Assembly (NCBI GenBank): GCA_002071445.1
Contig: MWFE01000041.1
Coordinates: forward strand, 1 to 64,000
Source of the DNA: Bacteroidetes bacterium ADurb.Bin008
GTDB taxonomy: Bacteria; Bacteroidota; Bacteroidia; Bacteroidales; Tenuifilaceae
Reading direction: 5' to 3'
Length of the DNA: 64,000 nucleotides
Within the stretch, counting starts at the first letter, position 1; each line of letters opens with the position of its first letter. The position numbers and the translations under genes are program-made. Of the stretch, positions 37,575-45,959 are shown in pieces. The notes beneath the pieces were generated by a model. That model was not told where the DNA came from, ran no database searches, and worked only from the letters and a program-made list of their open reading frames with translations.

Positions 37575-38622
37575 AGTTATTGGGTTTAATGGATGATTCT
37601 CTGATGATAATATCAACGGGAAGGTAAACCGAACGCTCGTGAGGGAGCAGTTCATTCTTTTCAATTTGTCGTAAAAGCAGGTCGAAAGCTTTTTCGCCAA
37701 TCCGCTCAACAGGTTGGTCAATGGCCGATATGGATGGCTGGGTGAAGCTGAAGTAGAGCACATCATCGAAGCCAATGAGGGCCACGTCGTTGGGTACTTT
37801 AACCGACAGCTTGCGGAGGTTCATAAGGCACACCGATGTGAGATTGTTGTTCAGCGTAAATATTGCCTGGGGCATATCGCCCGACTGGTATAGCTTAAGC
37901 AAGCTCTCTTTTATGGCCTGCTCGATATTGTTAAAGGGTATGGCAATATGCCATTCGGGTGGAATGGTTATTTTGGCTTCGTTCAAGGCCGAGAGAAATC
38001 CTTTCTTCCTGTCACTGATGGTGGAAATGTGCTCGGGGGTAATGGTTACAAGGGCAATTTTTTTTATGCCCTGCGTAATGAGATGGCGGGCAGCCATGCG
38101 GGCACCGCCAAAATTATCCACCGAAACATTCACCGATTTCATCCCGTCGAAAGTACGGTCGATTAGCACATGTGGCATTTCGGCATCCACCAACTTGTTG
38201 AATATTTCGCAATCCTTTTGAGAGGAGGAGATTATTAACCCATCCACCTTTCTGTCGCGTAGCAAACGGATTTGCTGAATTTCCTTTTCCTCGTTCTCAT
38301 CGGTGCTGCAAATAACCACACTGTAGCCATGAATCCATGCGTAATCCTCAACGCGGCGGGCAATACGCGAGTAGAAACGGTTTGAAATGTCGGAAACGAT
38401 TAGCCCTATGGTATTGGTACGGCCAGTTCGGAAACCGCGTGCCAGCACATTGGGGCGGTAATTCAACTCCTTTATCTTATCCAAAACCCGTTTTTGGGTT
38501 TCGGCACTGATGCCATGCTCATCACCCTTATTATTAATAACCAGCGAAACCAGTGTTTTAGAAACGCCAAGGCTTTTGGCAATATCGGATAGAGAAGTTT
38601 TTTTTGTCATGGAATCATTCAA
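37561..38622 (-). CDS. LacI-family transcriptional regulator
   Basis: Sugar-responsive DNA-binding protein of 353 aa. The N-terminal helix-turn-helix (SLSDIAKSLGVSKTLVSLVI, 6-25) and hinge (LNYRPNVLARGF, 53-64) are intact, followed by a periplasmic-binding-protein-like effector domain (about 70-340) with TNTIGLIVSDISNRFY and ALIGFDD. It heads the lacI-MFS-ROK-GH2-GH92-NagB-EEP-PNGase run. The perfect palindrome at 38652-38665 lies 30 bp before its ATG, so it very probably controls itself; matching sites before susC and in the GH20/hydrolase divergent region suggest it controls the entire N-glycan locus. Such use of LacI rather than a hybrid two-component system or ECF sigma pair is less common for Bacteroidota PULs. 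Confidence 0.93.
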   Translation of the reverse strand: MNDSMTKKTSLSDIAKSLGVSKTLVSLVINNKGDEHGISAETQKRVLDKIKELNYRPNVLARGFRTGRTNTIGLIVSDISNRFYSRIARRVEDYAWIHGYSVVICSTDENEEKEIQQIRLLRDRKVDGLIISSSQKDCEIFNKLVDAEMPHVLIDRTFDGMKSVNVSVDNFGGARMAARHLITQGIKKIALVTITPEHISTISDRKKGFLSALNEAKITIPPEWHIAIPFNNIEQAIKESLLKLYQSGDMPQAIFTLNNNLTSVCLMNLRKLSVKVPNDVALIGFDDVLYFSFTQPSISAIDQPVERIGEKAFDLLLRQIEKNELLPHERSVYLPVDIIIRESSIKPNNYVTE

Positions 38623-38632
38623 TAATTGATTG

Positions 38633-38640
38633 CAAATATA
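38633..38640 (-). promoter_or_regulatory. Predicted lacI promoter -7 box
   Basis: On the minus strand this reads TATATTTG, matching TAnnTTTG exactly, about 11 bp before the lacI ATG. The nearness to the ATG implies a very short leader. The operator lies 11 bp upstream, across the expected -33 element. Confidence 0.55.
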
Positions 38641-38651
38641 AATAAAAAAAA

Positions 38652-38665
38652 CTAAAACGTTTTAG
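38652..38665. promoter_or_regulatory. Candidate LacI-family operator upstream of lacI
   Basis: CTAAAACGTTTTAG is a perfect 14-bp palindrome with central CG, the classic shape of a LacI-family site. It lies 30 bp before the lacI ATG and overlaps the expected upstream promoter element, consistent with autoregulation. Confidence 0.7.
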
Positions 38666-38760
38666 GTCGAGAGAATAATATAAAACATGGGTTGGATTTT
38701 TCATTTGAACTAAAATTTTTTACACGTACCGTAAATAATAAAAATCTTTCCGATGAAAAG

Positions 38761-41115
38761 CTATTTTTCGGCAATCACCGTCACTCTTCCCGAGGGAGGA
38801 ATGGTGAAAGGATAAACTTCCGACCCTATCCTGTATTCCCCTTTGCTTTCCGGAGTGCCCTTAATGGTTCCGTGGGTTAGCTTCCGGTTATTCCAGTTAA
38901 AATTAACCTCAAAATTTCCTCTGGTTTTCAATCCTTTCACACTACCCTTTTCCCAGTTTGCAGGGATTGCAGGCAGAAAATGGATTACCCCCTTGTTCGA
39001 CTGAATGAGCATTTCGGCCATCGCAGCAGTTCCACCCATATTCCCATCGAGTTGGAAAGGGGGGTGTGCGCACAGCAGGTTGAAATACGACCCGCCATTG
39101 ACCAGGTCAATGGATGTGGTCTCAACGGGGCGTAGCAGACGGCGAATCAGCAGGTAGGCCTCGTCGCCTTTGTGCAAGCGGGCATAGAAATTGGCTTTCC
39201 ATGCCAATGACCAGCCCGTACCTCCGTCGCCCCTCGCCTTAAGGCTGGTGAGAGCAGCTTCTGCCAGCAGTGGCGTATTTATGGGGTCAATTTGCCTACC
39301 CGGGTGCAAGGCGAACAGATGGGAAATATGGCGGTGTTTATCGTCCGGATTATCAATATCATCAATCCATTCCTGTAGTTGACCCCATTTCCCGATGCAA
39401 TCCGGTGCAATTCGATTACTGAAGTCATCATATTGCAGGGCAACCGAACTATCCGGTTGCAATGCCTTTGCCGCCAGAGCGCAGCTGCTGAACAGGTCCC
39501 GGGCAATTTGGTGGTCCATTGCAGCCCCCGATGATATCCCCCCGTGTTCGGGAGAAAACGAGGGCATGGAAACCAGGTAACCCTCTTCATTTTCAATCAG
39601 GTAGTCCATCCAAAATTGGGCTGCTGATTGCATTAGGGGAAACGCTGTTTCTTTGAGAAACGCTGTATCGTGCGTAAATTCGAAATGCTCCCAGGCGTGG
39701 TGGCAGAGCCATGCGGCACCTGCCGGAAAAAATCCCCACGGTAGGTCCCATCCCGGCGCAAGGTACCCATAGGCATTGCACATGGTGTTTGCAACCCAAC
39801 CGCGCGCACCGAAAAACTCAGAGGCAACCCTTTGCCCCGGCTCCATCAGGGAGTGCATAAAATCCATGAGTGGCAGGTGGCATTCAGGGAGATTGCAAAC
39901 CTCGGCAGGCCAGTAGAGCATTTGAAGATTTATGTTGGTATGGTAGTCGCATGCCCAGGGCGGGTTGGTGCTGTTGTTCCACTTGCCCTGTAGGTTCAGG
40001 GGAAGTGTCCCGGGACGGGAGCCTGAAATCATTAAGTACCTTCCAAACTGGAAGTAGAGCTCTTCGAGCCCCGCATCCTGCTCTCCGTTTGCATACCTTG
40101 CCAGCCGTTTATCCAGAGGCATGTTGTGAGGCGATGGCCCACATATATTTAATTCAACCCTGTTGAAAAGAGCCGTATAATCGGCCAAATGTATATTTGT
40201 CAGCTGCTGTAGGGTTAATGACCTGACACGCTCTATGGCATCCAGAGCCTGTGGGTGCCATTGCGGATTATGGTACTCGGGATAGCAGGATGCATAATCG
40301 GTAAATGCCAAGTGCTTGATGGTGAGGTTAGAGGCTTGCCCTATGCGCAGCTTATTGTCCTCAAATTGCACGCTACCATCGGTTTCGATGATGAAAGCGG
40401 TGACGAATGCCTGATTATTATCGGCAAGATGGCCATAACAGTTCAACGTGGAATTTCGATAAAATATACTGTCAACCACATGGGGTGTTTGGAGTTCCAC
40501 AAGGTAATCGCAACCTGTTGAAGATGAGTTTGTAAAGTTGTACACCATGGTTCTGTATGGGTAACAACCAAAGAATGAACGCCGATGCGTAACCATTCCA
40601 TGCCGAAAAGTTACTGAACCCATACCTGTGGTTAAATCCAACTCCCTTCGGTAGTCGTGTATGGTATCAGACATTTCCGTTGATACAAACAGGTCGCCCA
40701 TGGTTTGGTGTGCCCCATAATCACCGAAATCCAAATTCTCCCGTGGGTGTATAATGCCTGTCATCCATTTTTCTGTCAGGGCGTAGGCCCCTTGGGTATC
40801 TCCCATCCGCAACAACTCCCTTATCCTTGGCAGGTGGTCGGACGCCCCCTTTTTTATGCCAAAATCGTACTGTGTACCTGAGTTGGGACCCCCAGCCCAC
40901 AGCGACTCTTCGGCAAATTGTATGTGCTCAATGGCGGGATCGCCCATGAACATGACCCCCATATAGCCATTCCCAACGGGAAGCCCTTCCGTCATCCAGC
41001 TTTGGGCAGGTCGGTCGAACCAGAGTATGAGCCGGTTGTCATCCGACTCCTTGTGGGAAGTGCAGCTGCCCAGCCCAAAGGCAATGCTTAGGAGTATGAC
41101 AAGTTTTAATCTCAT
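38761..41115 (-). CDS. GH95 alpha-L-fucosidase (alpha-1,2-fucosidase type), lipoprotein
   Basis: Inverting fucosidase family that removes terminal alpha-1,2-fucose (or related L-galactose), here from complex N-glycan antennae. Lipoprotein signal ends GLGSC (C18). The N-terminal domain has WMTEGLPVGNGYMGVMF and FAEESLWAGGP; the (alpha/alpha)6 barrel carries HTNINLQMLYWPAEVCNL with the two catalytic-site Asn, acid E523 in SPEHGG and D690 in QLDGNMGG. Its 784 aa is typical. The start overlaps the GH33 stop by 4 bp (ATGA), indicating coupling. It is the last gene of the 52.7-38.8 kb operon. Confidence 0.93.
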   Translation of the reverse strand: MRLKLVILLSIAFGLGSCTSHKESDDNRLILWFDRPAQSWMTEGLPVGNGYMGVMFMGDPAIEHIQFAEESLWAGGPNSGTQYDFGIKKGASDHLPRIRELLRMGDTQGAYALTEKWMTGIIHPRENLDFGDYGAHQTMGDLFVSTEMSDTIHDYRRELDLTTGMGSVTFRHGMVTHRRSFFGCYPYRTMVYNFTNSSSTGCDYLVELQTPHVVDSIFYRNSTLNCYGHLADNNQAFVTAFIIETDGSVQFEDNKLRIGQASNLTIKHLAFTDYASCYPEYHNPQWHPQALDAIERVRSLTLQQLTNIHLADYTALFNRVELNICGPSPHNMPLDKRLARYANGEQDAGLEELYFQFGRYLMISGSRPGTLPLNLQGKWNNSTNPPWACDYHTNINLQMLYWPAEVCNLPECHLPLMDFMHSLMEPGQRVASEFFGARGWVANTMCNAYGYLAPGWDLPWGFFPAGAAWLCHHAWEHFEFTHDTAFLKETAFPLMQSAAQFWMDYLIENEEGYLVSMPSFSPEHGGISSGAAMDHQIARDLFSSCALAAKALQPDSSVALQYDDFSNRIAPDCIGKWGQLQEWIDDIDNPDDKHRHISHLFALHPGRQIDPINTPLLAEAALTSLKARGDGGTGWSLAWKANFYARLHKGDEAYLLIRRLLRPVETTSIDLVNGGSYFNLLCAHPPFQLDGNMGGTAAMAEMLIQSNKGVIHFLPAIPANWEKGSVKGLKTRGNFEVNFNWNNRKLTHGTIKGTPESKGEYRIGSEVYPFTIPPSGRVTVIAEK

Positions 41116-42782
41116 TCAGTCAATGGCAGTTTGAAGTCGTCAATGGAAATTTTTTGAAAGTATAGTTCTCTAACACCCTCGTAAACAATGCCGATTATAG
41201 CCGAATCCACCATTGTCATGCAAGAGTACCCAAATCCCTCTTTTTCGTTGAGTAGTATGCGATTGCCCATGGGCCAGGTATTGCCCCCATCGGTACTAGC
41301 CTGAATGGTCATATGGGAGCGATGAGTTTTATTGTTGGGATTTGAAAAGAAAAGAATTTGAGTAGGCTTACTGCCCATGTGCACTGTGTGGGCAATCAGA
41401 CCGGCCATACAGTTTGGTTCCGGCAAGGCCCTGTTGGACGAGGGGTGTAACTCCCACGATTTTCCCATATCATGGGTGGTTGCCACGGCACGGCCATTGC
41501 CTTCGCCCTTGTTGATGCGGTTCAAATCATCACGCATGTTTAGCATAAGGCTGCCGTCGGCAAGTTGCACCACCTGCGATTCGGTGGTATTTGGTTTGGC
41601 TCCGTTGGCAATGTGCCATTGGTTGCCTCCATCACGGCTGTAAACAATGGTTGAGTGGCAGGTGTATTGCCCTCCATCAATGGCTTTAACGCCAATATCC
41701 TGTTTGAACTGGGCAGGGAAAATCAACGTTCCGTCATCAAGCGCAAGGCCTCTTCCCGGGCCGGCAAGCAGCAGTTGCCATTTGGGGTCTTTTATCTGCG
41801 AGGTGATGTTCATGGGCTCCGACCACGATAGGCCATCGTCGGTGCTCTTTACGATTAAAAACTGACCGGTTTCGTGGGGCGACATCCCCAGCTGCGATGC
41901 CCACCAAAGCATGTCGCGCTCCGATAAACCGCTCATCCAAAGGGCAGCCACCAGGATGGTGTGGGTGGTGTGGTCATACAGAATACACGGATCGCCTGTG
42001 CCATTGAGCTGTTGCGGATTGCCACCCCACTGACCCATGTCCATGATAACCCTCATGGGTTCCCATGTTTTCCCGCCATCGGTACTGCGGCTCATGCCGA
42101 TATCAATATCCTCCTGAAGGTCTTTGCTGTTGTTGTAGCGATTATCGTAAACGGCAATCAGTGTCCCCTTGTTGGTGGTGATAATTCCCGGAATACGGTA
42201 TGTATGGCAGTTGTCCTCCCCGGCAGAACGAAGAACCAAGGCGGGACGATAGGCAAAGGTGCTATTTGCCGTGAGAGTATGCATGGTATTGCCCCGAAAA
42301 TAGAGCCGAACCTCTTTTAGGAATACTTTGCTTTCCAGGGGGATGTCGGGCTTTGCAGAGAAATCAACAGTTAGGCTTACTTTCCCTCTTTCCACCTTCT
42401 GCAAGCCCTTTATGATAAATTTTGATTTTTTAAGCGATGATCTGCCAAACTCAACGGATTGATACAAAGTGTCATTGATGGCTGTGTGGCAGGTTATGGT
42501 GGCATGCTGAAGCCATTGGGCTTGCTGTGGGTCACTGAGTACGATTTCAACCCTCTTCAATGAAACTGACGATAGTGAGTCGTTGTTCTGCAATTCAATT
42601 TGCGCAATCACATTACCCGATCTGCCAAAAAAAACAGGAACGAATTGTTGATGCAGGCTACAGGTAAACAACTCCCCATCAGCAGTTTTCTGCTGAGCAT
42701 TTTTTTCTGAATGCTTATCACCTCTGCACGAGGTTAACAGGGTGATTAATATGAAAATGGCAATATTTATAAAAAATCTCAT
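41112..42782 (-). CDS. GH33 exo-alpha-sialidase, lipoprotein
   Basis: Neuraminidase that removes terminal sialic acid. Lipoprotein signal ends LTSC (C19). Residues about 35-175 form the beta-sandwich N-terminal domain seen in Bacteroidota sialidases. The propeller starts with TYRIPGI (RIP motif, 196-198) and has four Asp-boxes: SRSTDGGKTW (231-240), KSTDDGLSW, YSRDGGNQW and ASTDGGNTW. Its 556 aa is normal. It overlaps both neighbours by 4 bp (ATGA at each end). No sialic-acid catabolic genes (nanA, nanE, nanT) are in the window, so the released sugar is handled elsewhere or left to others. Confidence 0.94.
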   Translation of the reverse strand: MRFFINIAIFILITLLTSCRGDKHSEKNAQQKTADGELFTCSLHQQFVPVFFGRSGNVIAQIELQNNDSLSSVSLKRVEIVLSDPQQAQWLQHATITCHTAINDTLYQSVEFGRSSLKKSKFIIKGLQKVERGKVSLTVDFSAKPDIPLESKVFLKEVRLYFRGNTMHTLTANSTFAYRPALVLRSAGEDNCHTYRIPGIITTNKGTLIAVYDNRYNNSKDLQEDIDIGMSRSTDGGKTWEPMRVIMDMGQWGGNPQQLNGTGDPCILYDHTTHTILVAALWMSGLSERDMLWWASQLGMSPHETGQFLIVKSTDDGLSWSEPMNITSQIKDPKWQLLLAGPGRGLALDDGTLIFPAQFKQDIGVKAIDGGQYTCHSTIVYSRDGGNQWHIANGAKPNTTESQVVQLADGSLMLNMRDDLNRINKGEGNGRAVATTHDMGKSWELHPSSNRALPEPNCMAGLIAHTVHMGSKPTQILFFSNPNNKTHRSHMTIQASTDGGNTWPMGNRILLNEKEGFGYSCMTMVDSAIIGIVYEGVRELYFQKISIDDFKLPLTE

Positions 42783-44659
42783 TGATACTCAATTTGTTGA
42801 ACTGAGGTTGGCCCCACGAACATCTCCTCATTCAGCTGGTCTAAAATGGGATAGTTTATGGCCTGCAACTCATACTGCCATGTTTTCAGCATTTCGAAAA
42901 CCACCACCTCGTTTTTCCCCTTTTTAAGCCACGGAGCAGGGATATAAAGGGTTTGCTGAGGCCCTATTTGCCAGTAACGGCCTATGTGATGCCCGTTAAC
43001 CCATACGCTTCCCTTCCCAAATTCACGCATATCCAAATAGGTATCAGCCACTTCGCTTAGGTCAAACTCCCCCCTGCGTAGAATGGGCCATTCCGTAGAG
43101 AGTTCCTCATCTGCAACCGGCACAAAGTTGAAATCTTTAATGTTGTCGAAAGGATACCCATACATCTCCCAACCGTTTACCTCTTTGTCGTTGAAATAAA
43201 CCGTTTCGGTAATTCCCTTCCTATTATCGGCCAGATAGGTACCGAAGTTTATCCGTCCCAAGTTCTCGATAAAAAGTGAAAGCCTTGCGCCATTGGCCGG
43301 CACGGTGAGGTAGATGGAGTCGAGGTTAGTCCTACGGTCTATAATCCCTATCCTTTGGTTGTTGAGGAGTACAATGCCGTAATCGCGTAGTTCCTTCACT
43401 TTCAGCCATCCTTGCCCGGCGGGCAAGTTTGTTTCGTACAGCACGTAGCCATATCCCTGATTGATATCCTCAAAGCTCAATGGATGTTCGGATTTGGATG
43501 GAGTGGGTTTGTGGTTTTCAATCATTGCCACTTGGTTCAGTTTGAACGGCTCAATGGCCAAGGTCAACTTGGGCTCGGGAACGTCGGGAATATGGTACCC
43601 TTCGGGAGCGTACTTCTGAACCAGCTGACGATAGGCCCAATACTTTGGCGTGGGATTTCCCGCTTCGTTAATGGGAGCATCGTAGTCATAGCTCTGGGTT
43701 TGAGATTGGTAGGGCATATAGGTATCGTAGTTTGCGCCATTCATAAACCCAAAGTTTGAGCCCCCGTGCGACATGTACATGTTCAGGGAGATGCCGTAGT
43801 GGAAGATGGAATCCAGGTAGTTGGTGAAGTTCTCCACGGGTGATGTGTGGTGCCGCTTACCCCAAACATCGAACCAAGCCGGATACCACTCCGACACGAA
43901 GTAAGGTCCCCCACCGTTGACGCGGTCTTGGGTGGCAATGACATCCTGAGGCCTTACACCGCCATTAATGGCGGCATATATGCCCGGCAAATAACCTGCA
44001 TCGATGGTTGAGGGGGGATCGCAGGTGAATAGATCGCAAGTGAAACCCGCTTCGCGGAAAATATCACGGTTTAAAGCCAGATACTCCTTGTCGTTGCCAT
44101 AAAATCCGTACTCGTTCTCAATTTGTACCATGATAATGGGTCCGCCGTGCTGTATCTGTAGCGGTGCCAGTTGTTTTCCCAACTCCAGAACGTAGTTGCG
44201 GTAGGCTTCGATAAACCTGGTATCCTTGCTGCGGACTTTAAGGTCTTTTTCCTTCAGCAGCCACCAGGGGTAGCCCCCGAATTCCCACTCGGCACATACG
44301 TAAGGGCTGGGGCGCAGCATTACCCAAAGCCCCTCCTTTTGGGCCAGCCGTATAAACTCCGCAATATCGGCATTGCCCGAGAAATTGTACTCTCCGGGGT
44401 ATGGCTCATGGACGTTCCAGAACATGTAAATGCTGATGGAGTTCATGCCCATGGCTCGTATCATCCTTAGCCTGTCCTGCCAGTATTCGCGCGGGATACG
44501 CGATGGATGGATTTCACCCGAAAAGAACATGGTGGGTTTGCCATCAATCATGAAATGCCCTTCGGCGATGCTGAATTCATGACGACTGTGGGTGCAGGAC
44601 GATAGCAGGATGATTACTGTAATTAATAATATCCATATGGATGTTGATAATCTTTTCAT
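42779..44659 (-). CDS. GH35 beta-galactosidase, lipoprotein
   Basis: Retaining exo-beta-galactosidase expected to remove galactose from LacNAc or galacto-N-biose units after sialic acid is gone. Lipoprotein signal LLSSC (C22). GH35 signatures: FSGEIHPSRIPREYW (46-60), acid/base E183 in QIENEYG and nucleophile E257 in FVSEWYP. C-terminal jelly-roll domains (about 380-626) include GKGSVWVNGHHIGRYW, typical of GH35. Its 626 aa is within range. It starts 15 bp after the GH27 stop and overlaps GH33 by 4 bp. Confidence 0.94.
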   Translation of the reverse strand: MKRLSTSIWILLITVIILLSSCTHSRHEFSIAEGHFMIDGKPTMFFSGEIHPSRIPREYWQDRLRMIRAMGMNSISIYMFWNVHEPYPGEYNFSGNADIAEFIRLAQKEGLWVMLRPSPYVCAEWEFGGYPWWLLKEKDLKVRSKDTRFIEAYRNYVLELGKQLAPLQIQHGGPIIMVQIENEYGFYGNDKEYLALNRDIFREAGFTCDLFTCDPPSTIDAGYLPGIYAAINGGVRPQDVIATQDRVNGGGPYFVSEWYPAWFDVWGKRHHTSPVENFTNYLDSIFHYGISLNMYMSHGGSNFGFMNGANYDTYMPYQSQTQSYDYDAPINEAGNPTPKYWAYRQLVQKYAPEGYHIPDVPEPKLTLAIEPFKLNQVAMIENHKPTPSKSEHPLSFEDINQGYGYVLYETNLPAGQGWLKVKELRDYGIVLLNNQRIGIIDRRTNLDSIYLTVPANGARLSLFIENLGRINFGTYLADNRKGITETVYFNDKEVNGWEMYGYPFDNIKDFNFVPVADEELSTEWPILRRGEFDLSEVADTYLDMREFGKGSVWVNGHHIGRYWQIGPQQTLYIPAPWLKKGKNEVVVFEMLKTWQYELQAINYPILDQLNEEMFVGPTSVQQIEYQ

Positions 44660-44674
44660 ATTCAGTTAGATTAA

Positions 44675-45955
44675 CTAATTAAATCCTCTTGTTTTAGTTT
44701 GAAATATATTGTAGGGGATATTCTCTCCCTTAATACGCAAGGCAACAATACCATGCGATGGCACCTCGTAGGTAAGTTCAGGTTTAGTGATATCTTCTTC
44801 GTTGGTTTTCTCCCACAAATCGTGAACATGATAACCCTTTTCGGCATCAATGCCCACCTCTTTGAGGTTGAGCCCGATTTTTGCACTTCGCTCAGTTCGA
44901 TTGAAGAGCGCAACGGCCACCTCACCGCTTGTCACGTGGATAAGCGGACGGGCCCATATCTCCAGCCCGTTTTCACTTTTCAGCCTACGTGCCTGATACC
45001 CCATGGGGTCCTGATTTATTGCAATCAATTCCCTGTTGGTGAGGATGGAAAGGGTTTGTTGGCTCATGTTGGTTAAATCGTTGCCGGCAATGAGGGGCGA
45101 ATTCATAAAGCACCACATGGTGAAGTGCGCCTTATCCTCATCGTAGGACATACCCCTGCCAACCTGCAACATATCCATGTCGTTCACATGGCCGGGAGAG
45201 GAGTACTCCCACAGGTCAGCATTGAGATCGATGATATAGAGAATGGACTCAAAGTTGTTCTTTATGTCGTATGAAATACGCCACGAGTCGGCAGTATTCA
45301 CAACCCAGGTTCCCGGAAAACCCCACGAGCAGATGTTGAACACAGCATCAGGTCGAATTTCCCTGATGGTGTTGGAAATCTGGGTGTAACGCCAACTTTG
45401 CTCCAACTCCATCCACTCAGCTCCGCACCAGTCAACCTTGATAAAGTCGTAGCCCCAATCCACTAAGTATTGCGTGATATCGTTGCGGTCGTGGCCCCAT
45501 AATCCCACACCCATTCCCAGCGTATCCCTGCTCCAGCACGAAGCGCAGGTGTTGATGCCTGCATCGGTGTATATGCCGGCCTTTAGCCCTTTGGATTTGA
45601 TATAGGCTGCCAGGGCTGCCATTCCGTCGGGAAACTTTTGCGGGTTGGATTGAACCTTGCCGTTTTCATCTCTCCCGTAGAAATAGCCGTCATCAATATT
45701 GATGTAGGTGTATCCGGCATCCTTCATCCCCGTCGATACCATGGCATCGGCCTGAGTCATGATTATCTCCTCTGAAATATTGGTGTTGAATTCATTCCAA
45801 CTCGACCAACCCATAATGGGTGTGGTTGGCCTCAGTGGCAACGATTGATTTTGCCCGGGCTCCGGGTTGTTGTTGCACCCAATGAAAACGACTATAAAAA
45901 ATGGCATCAATAAGCATGGCAGTTTTCGTATCATGGTTTTGATTATTAAGTACAT
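44675..45955 (-). CDS. GH27 alpha-galactosidase (or alpha-N-acetylgalactosaminidase), lipoprotein
   Basis: Retaining alpha-galactosidase that would remove terminal alpha-galactose, such as the alpha-Gal cap on animal N-glycans. Lipoprotein signal FIGC (C27 from the upstream ATG; the in-frame ATG at residue 8 is an equally good start). Motifs: MGWSSWNEF (48-56), INIDDGYF (86-93) and nucleophile D175 in FIKVDWCG; the acid-base region reads PGHVNDMDML, close to the usual GxWNDPDML. A C-terminal beta-sandwich completes the 426 aa. It starts 4 bp after the GH20 stop. Specificity for Gal versus GalNAc is not settled by these motifs. Confidence 0.9.
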   Translation of the reverse strand: MYLIIKTMIRKLPCLLMPFFIVVFIGCNNNPEPGQNQSLPLRPTTPIMGWSSWNEFNTNISEEIIMTQADAMVSTGMKDAGYTYINIDDGYFYGRDENGKVQSNPQKFPDGMAALAAYIKSKGLKAGIYTDAGINTCASCWSRDTLGMGVGLWGHDRNDITQYLVDWGYDFIKVDWCGAEWMELEQSWRYTQISNTIREIRPDAVFNICSWGFPGTWVVNTADSWRISYDIKNNFESILYIIDLNADLWEYSSPGHVNDMDMLQVGRGMSYDEDKAHFTMWCFMNSPLIAGNDLTNMSQQTLSILTNRELIAINQDPMGYQARRLKSENGLEIWARPLIHVTSGEVAVALFNRTERSAKIGLNLKEVGIDAEKGYHVHDLWEKTNEEDITKPELTYEVPSHGIVALRIKGENIPYNIFQTKTRGFN

Positions 45956-45959
45956 ATAT

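Noticed and set aside
37575-37775. N-terminal extension of the MFS transporter frame
   Set aside because: These 67 codons overlap lacI in another frame and add no membrane segment; the ATG at 37574 gives a normal MFS start and a 14-bp overlap with lacI.
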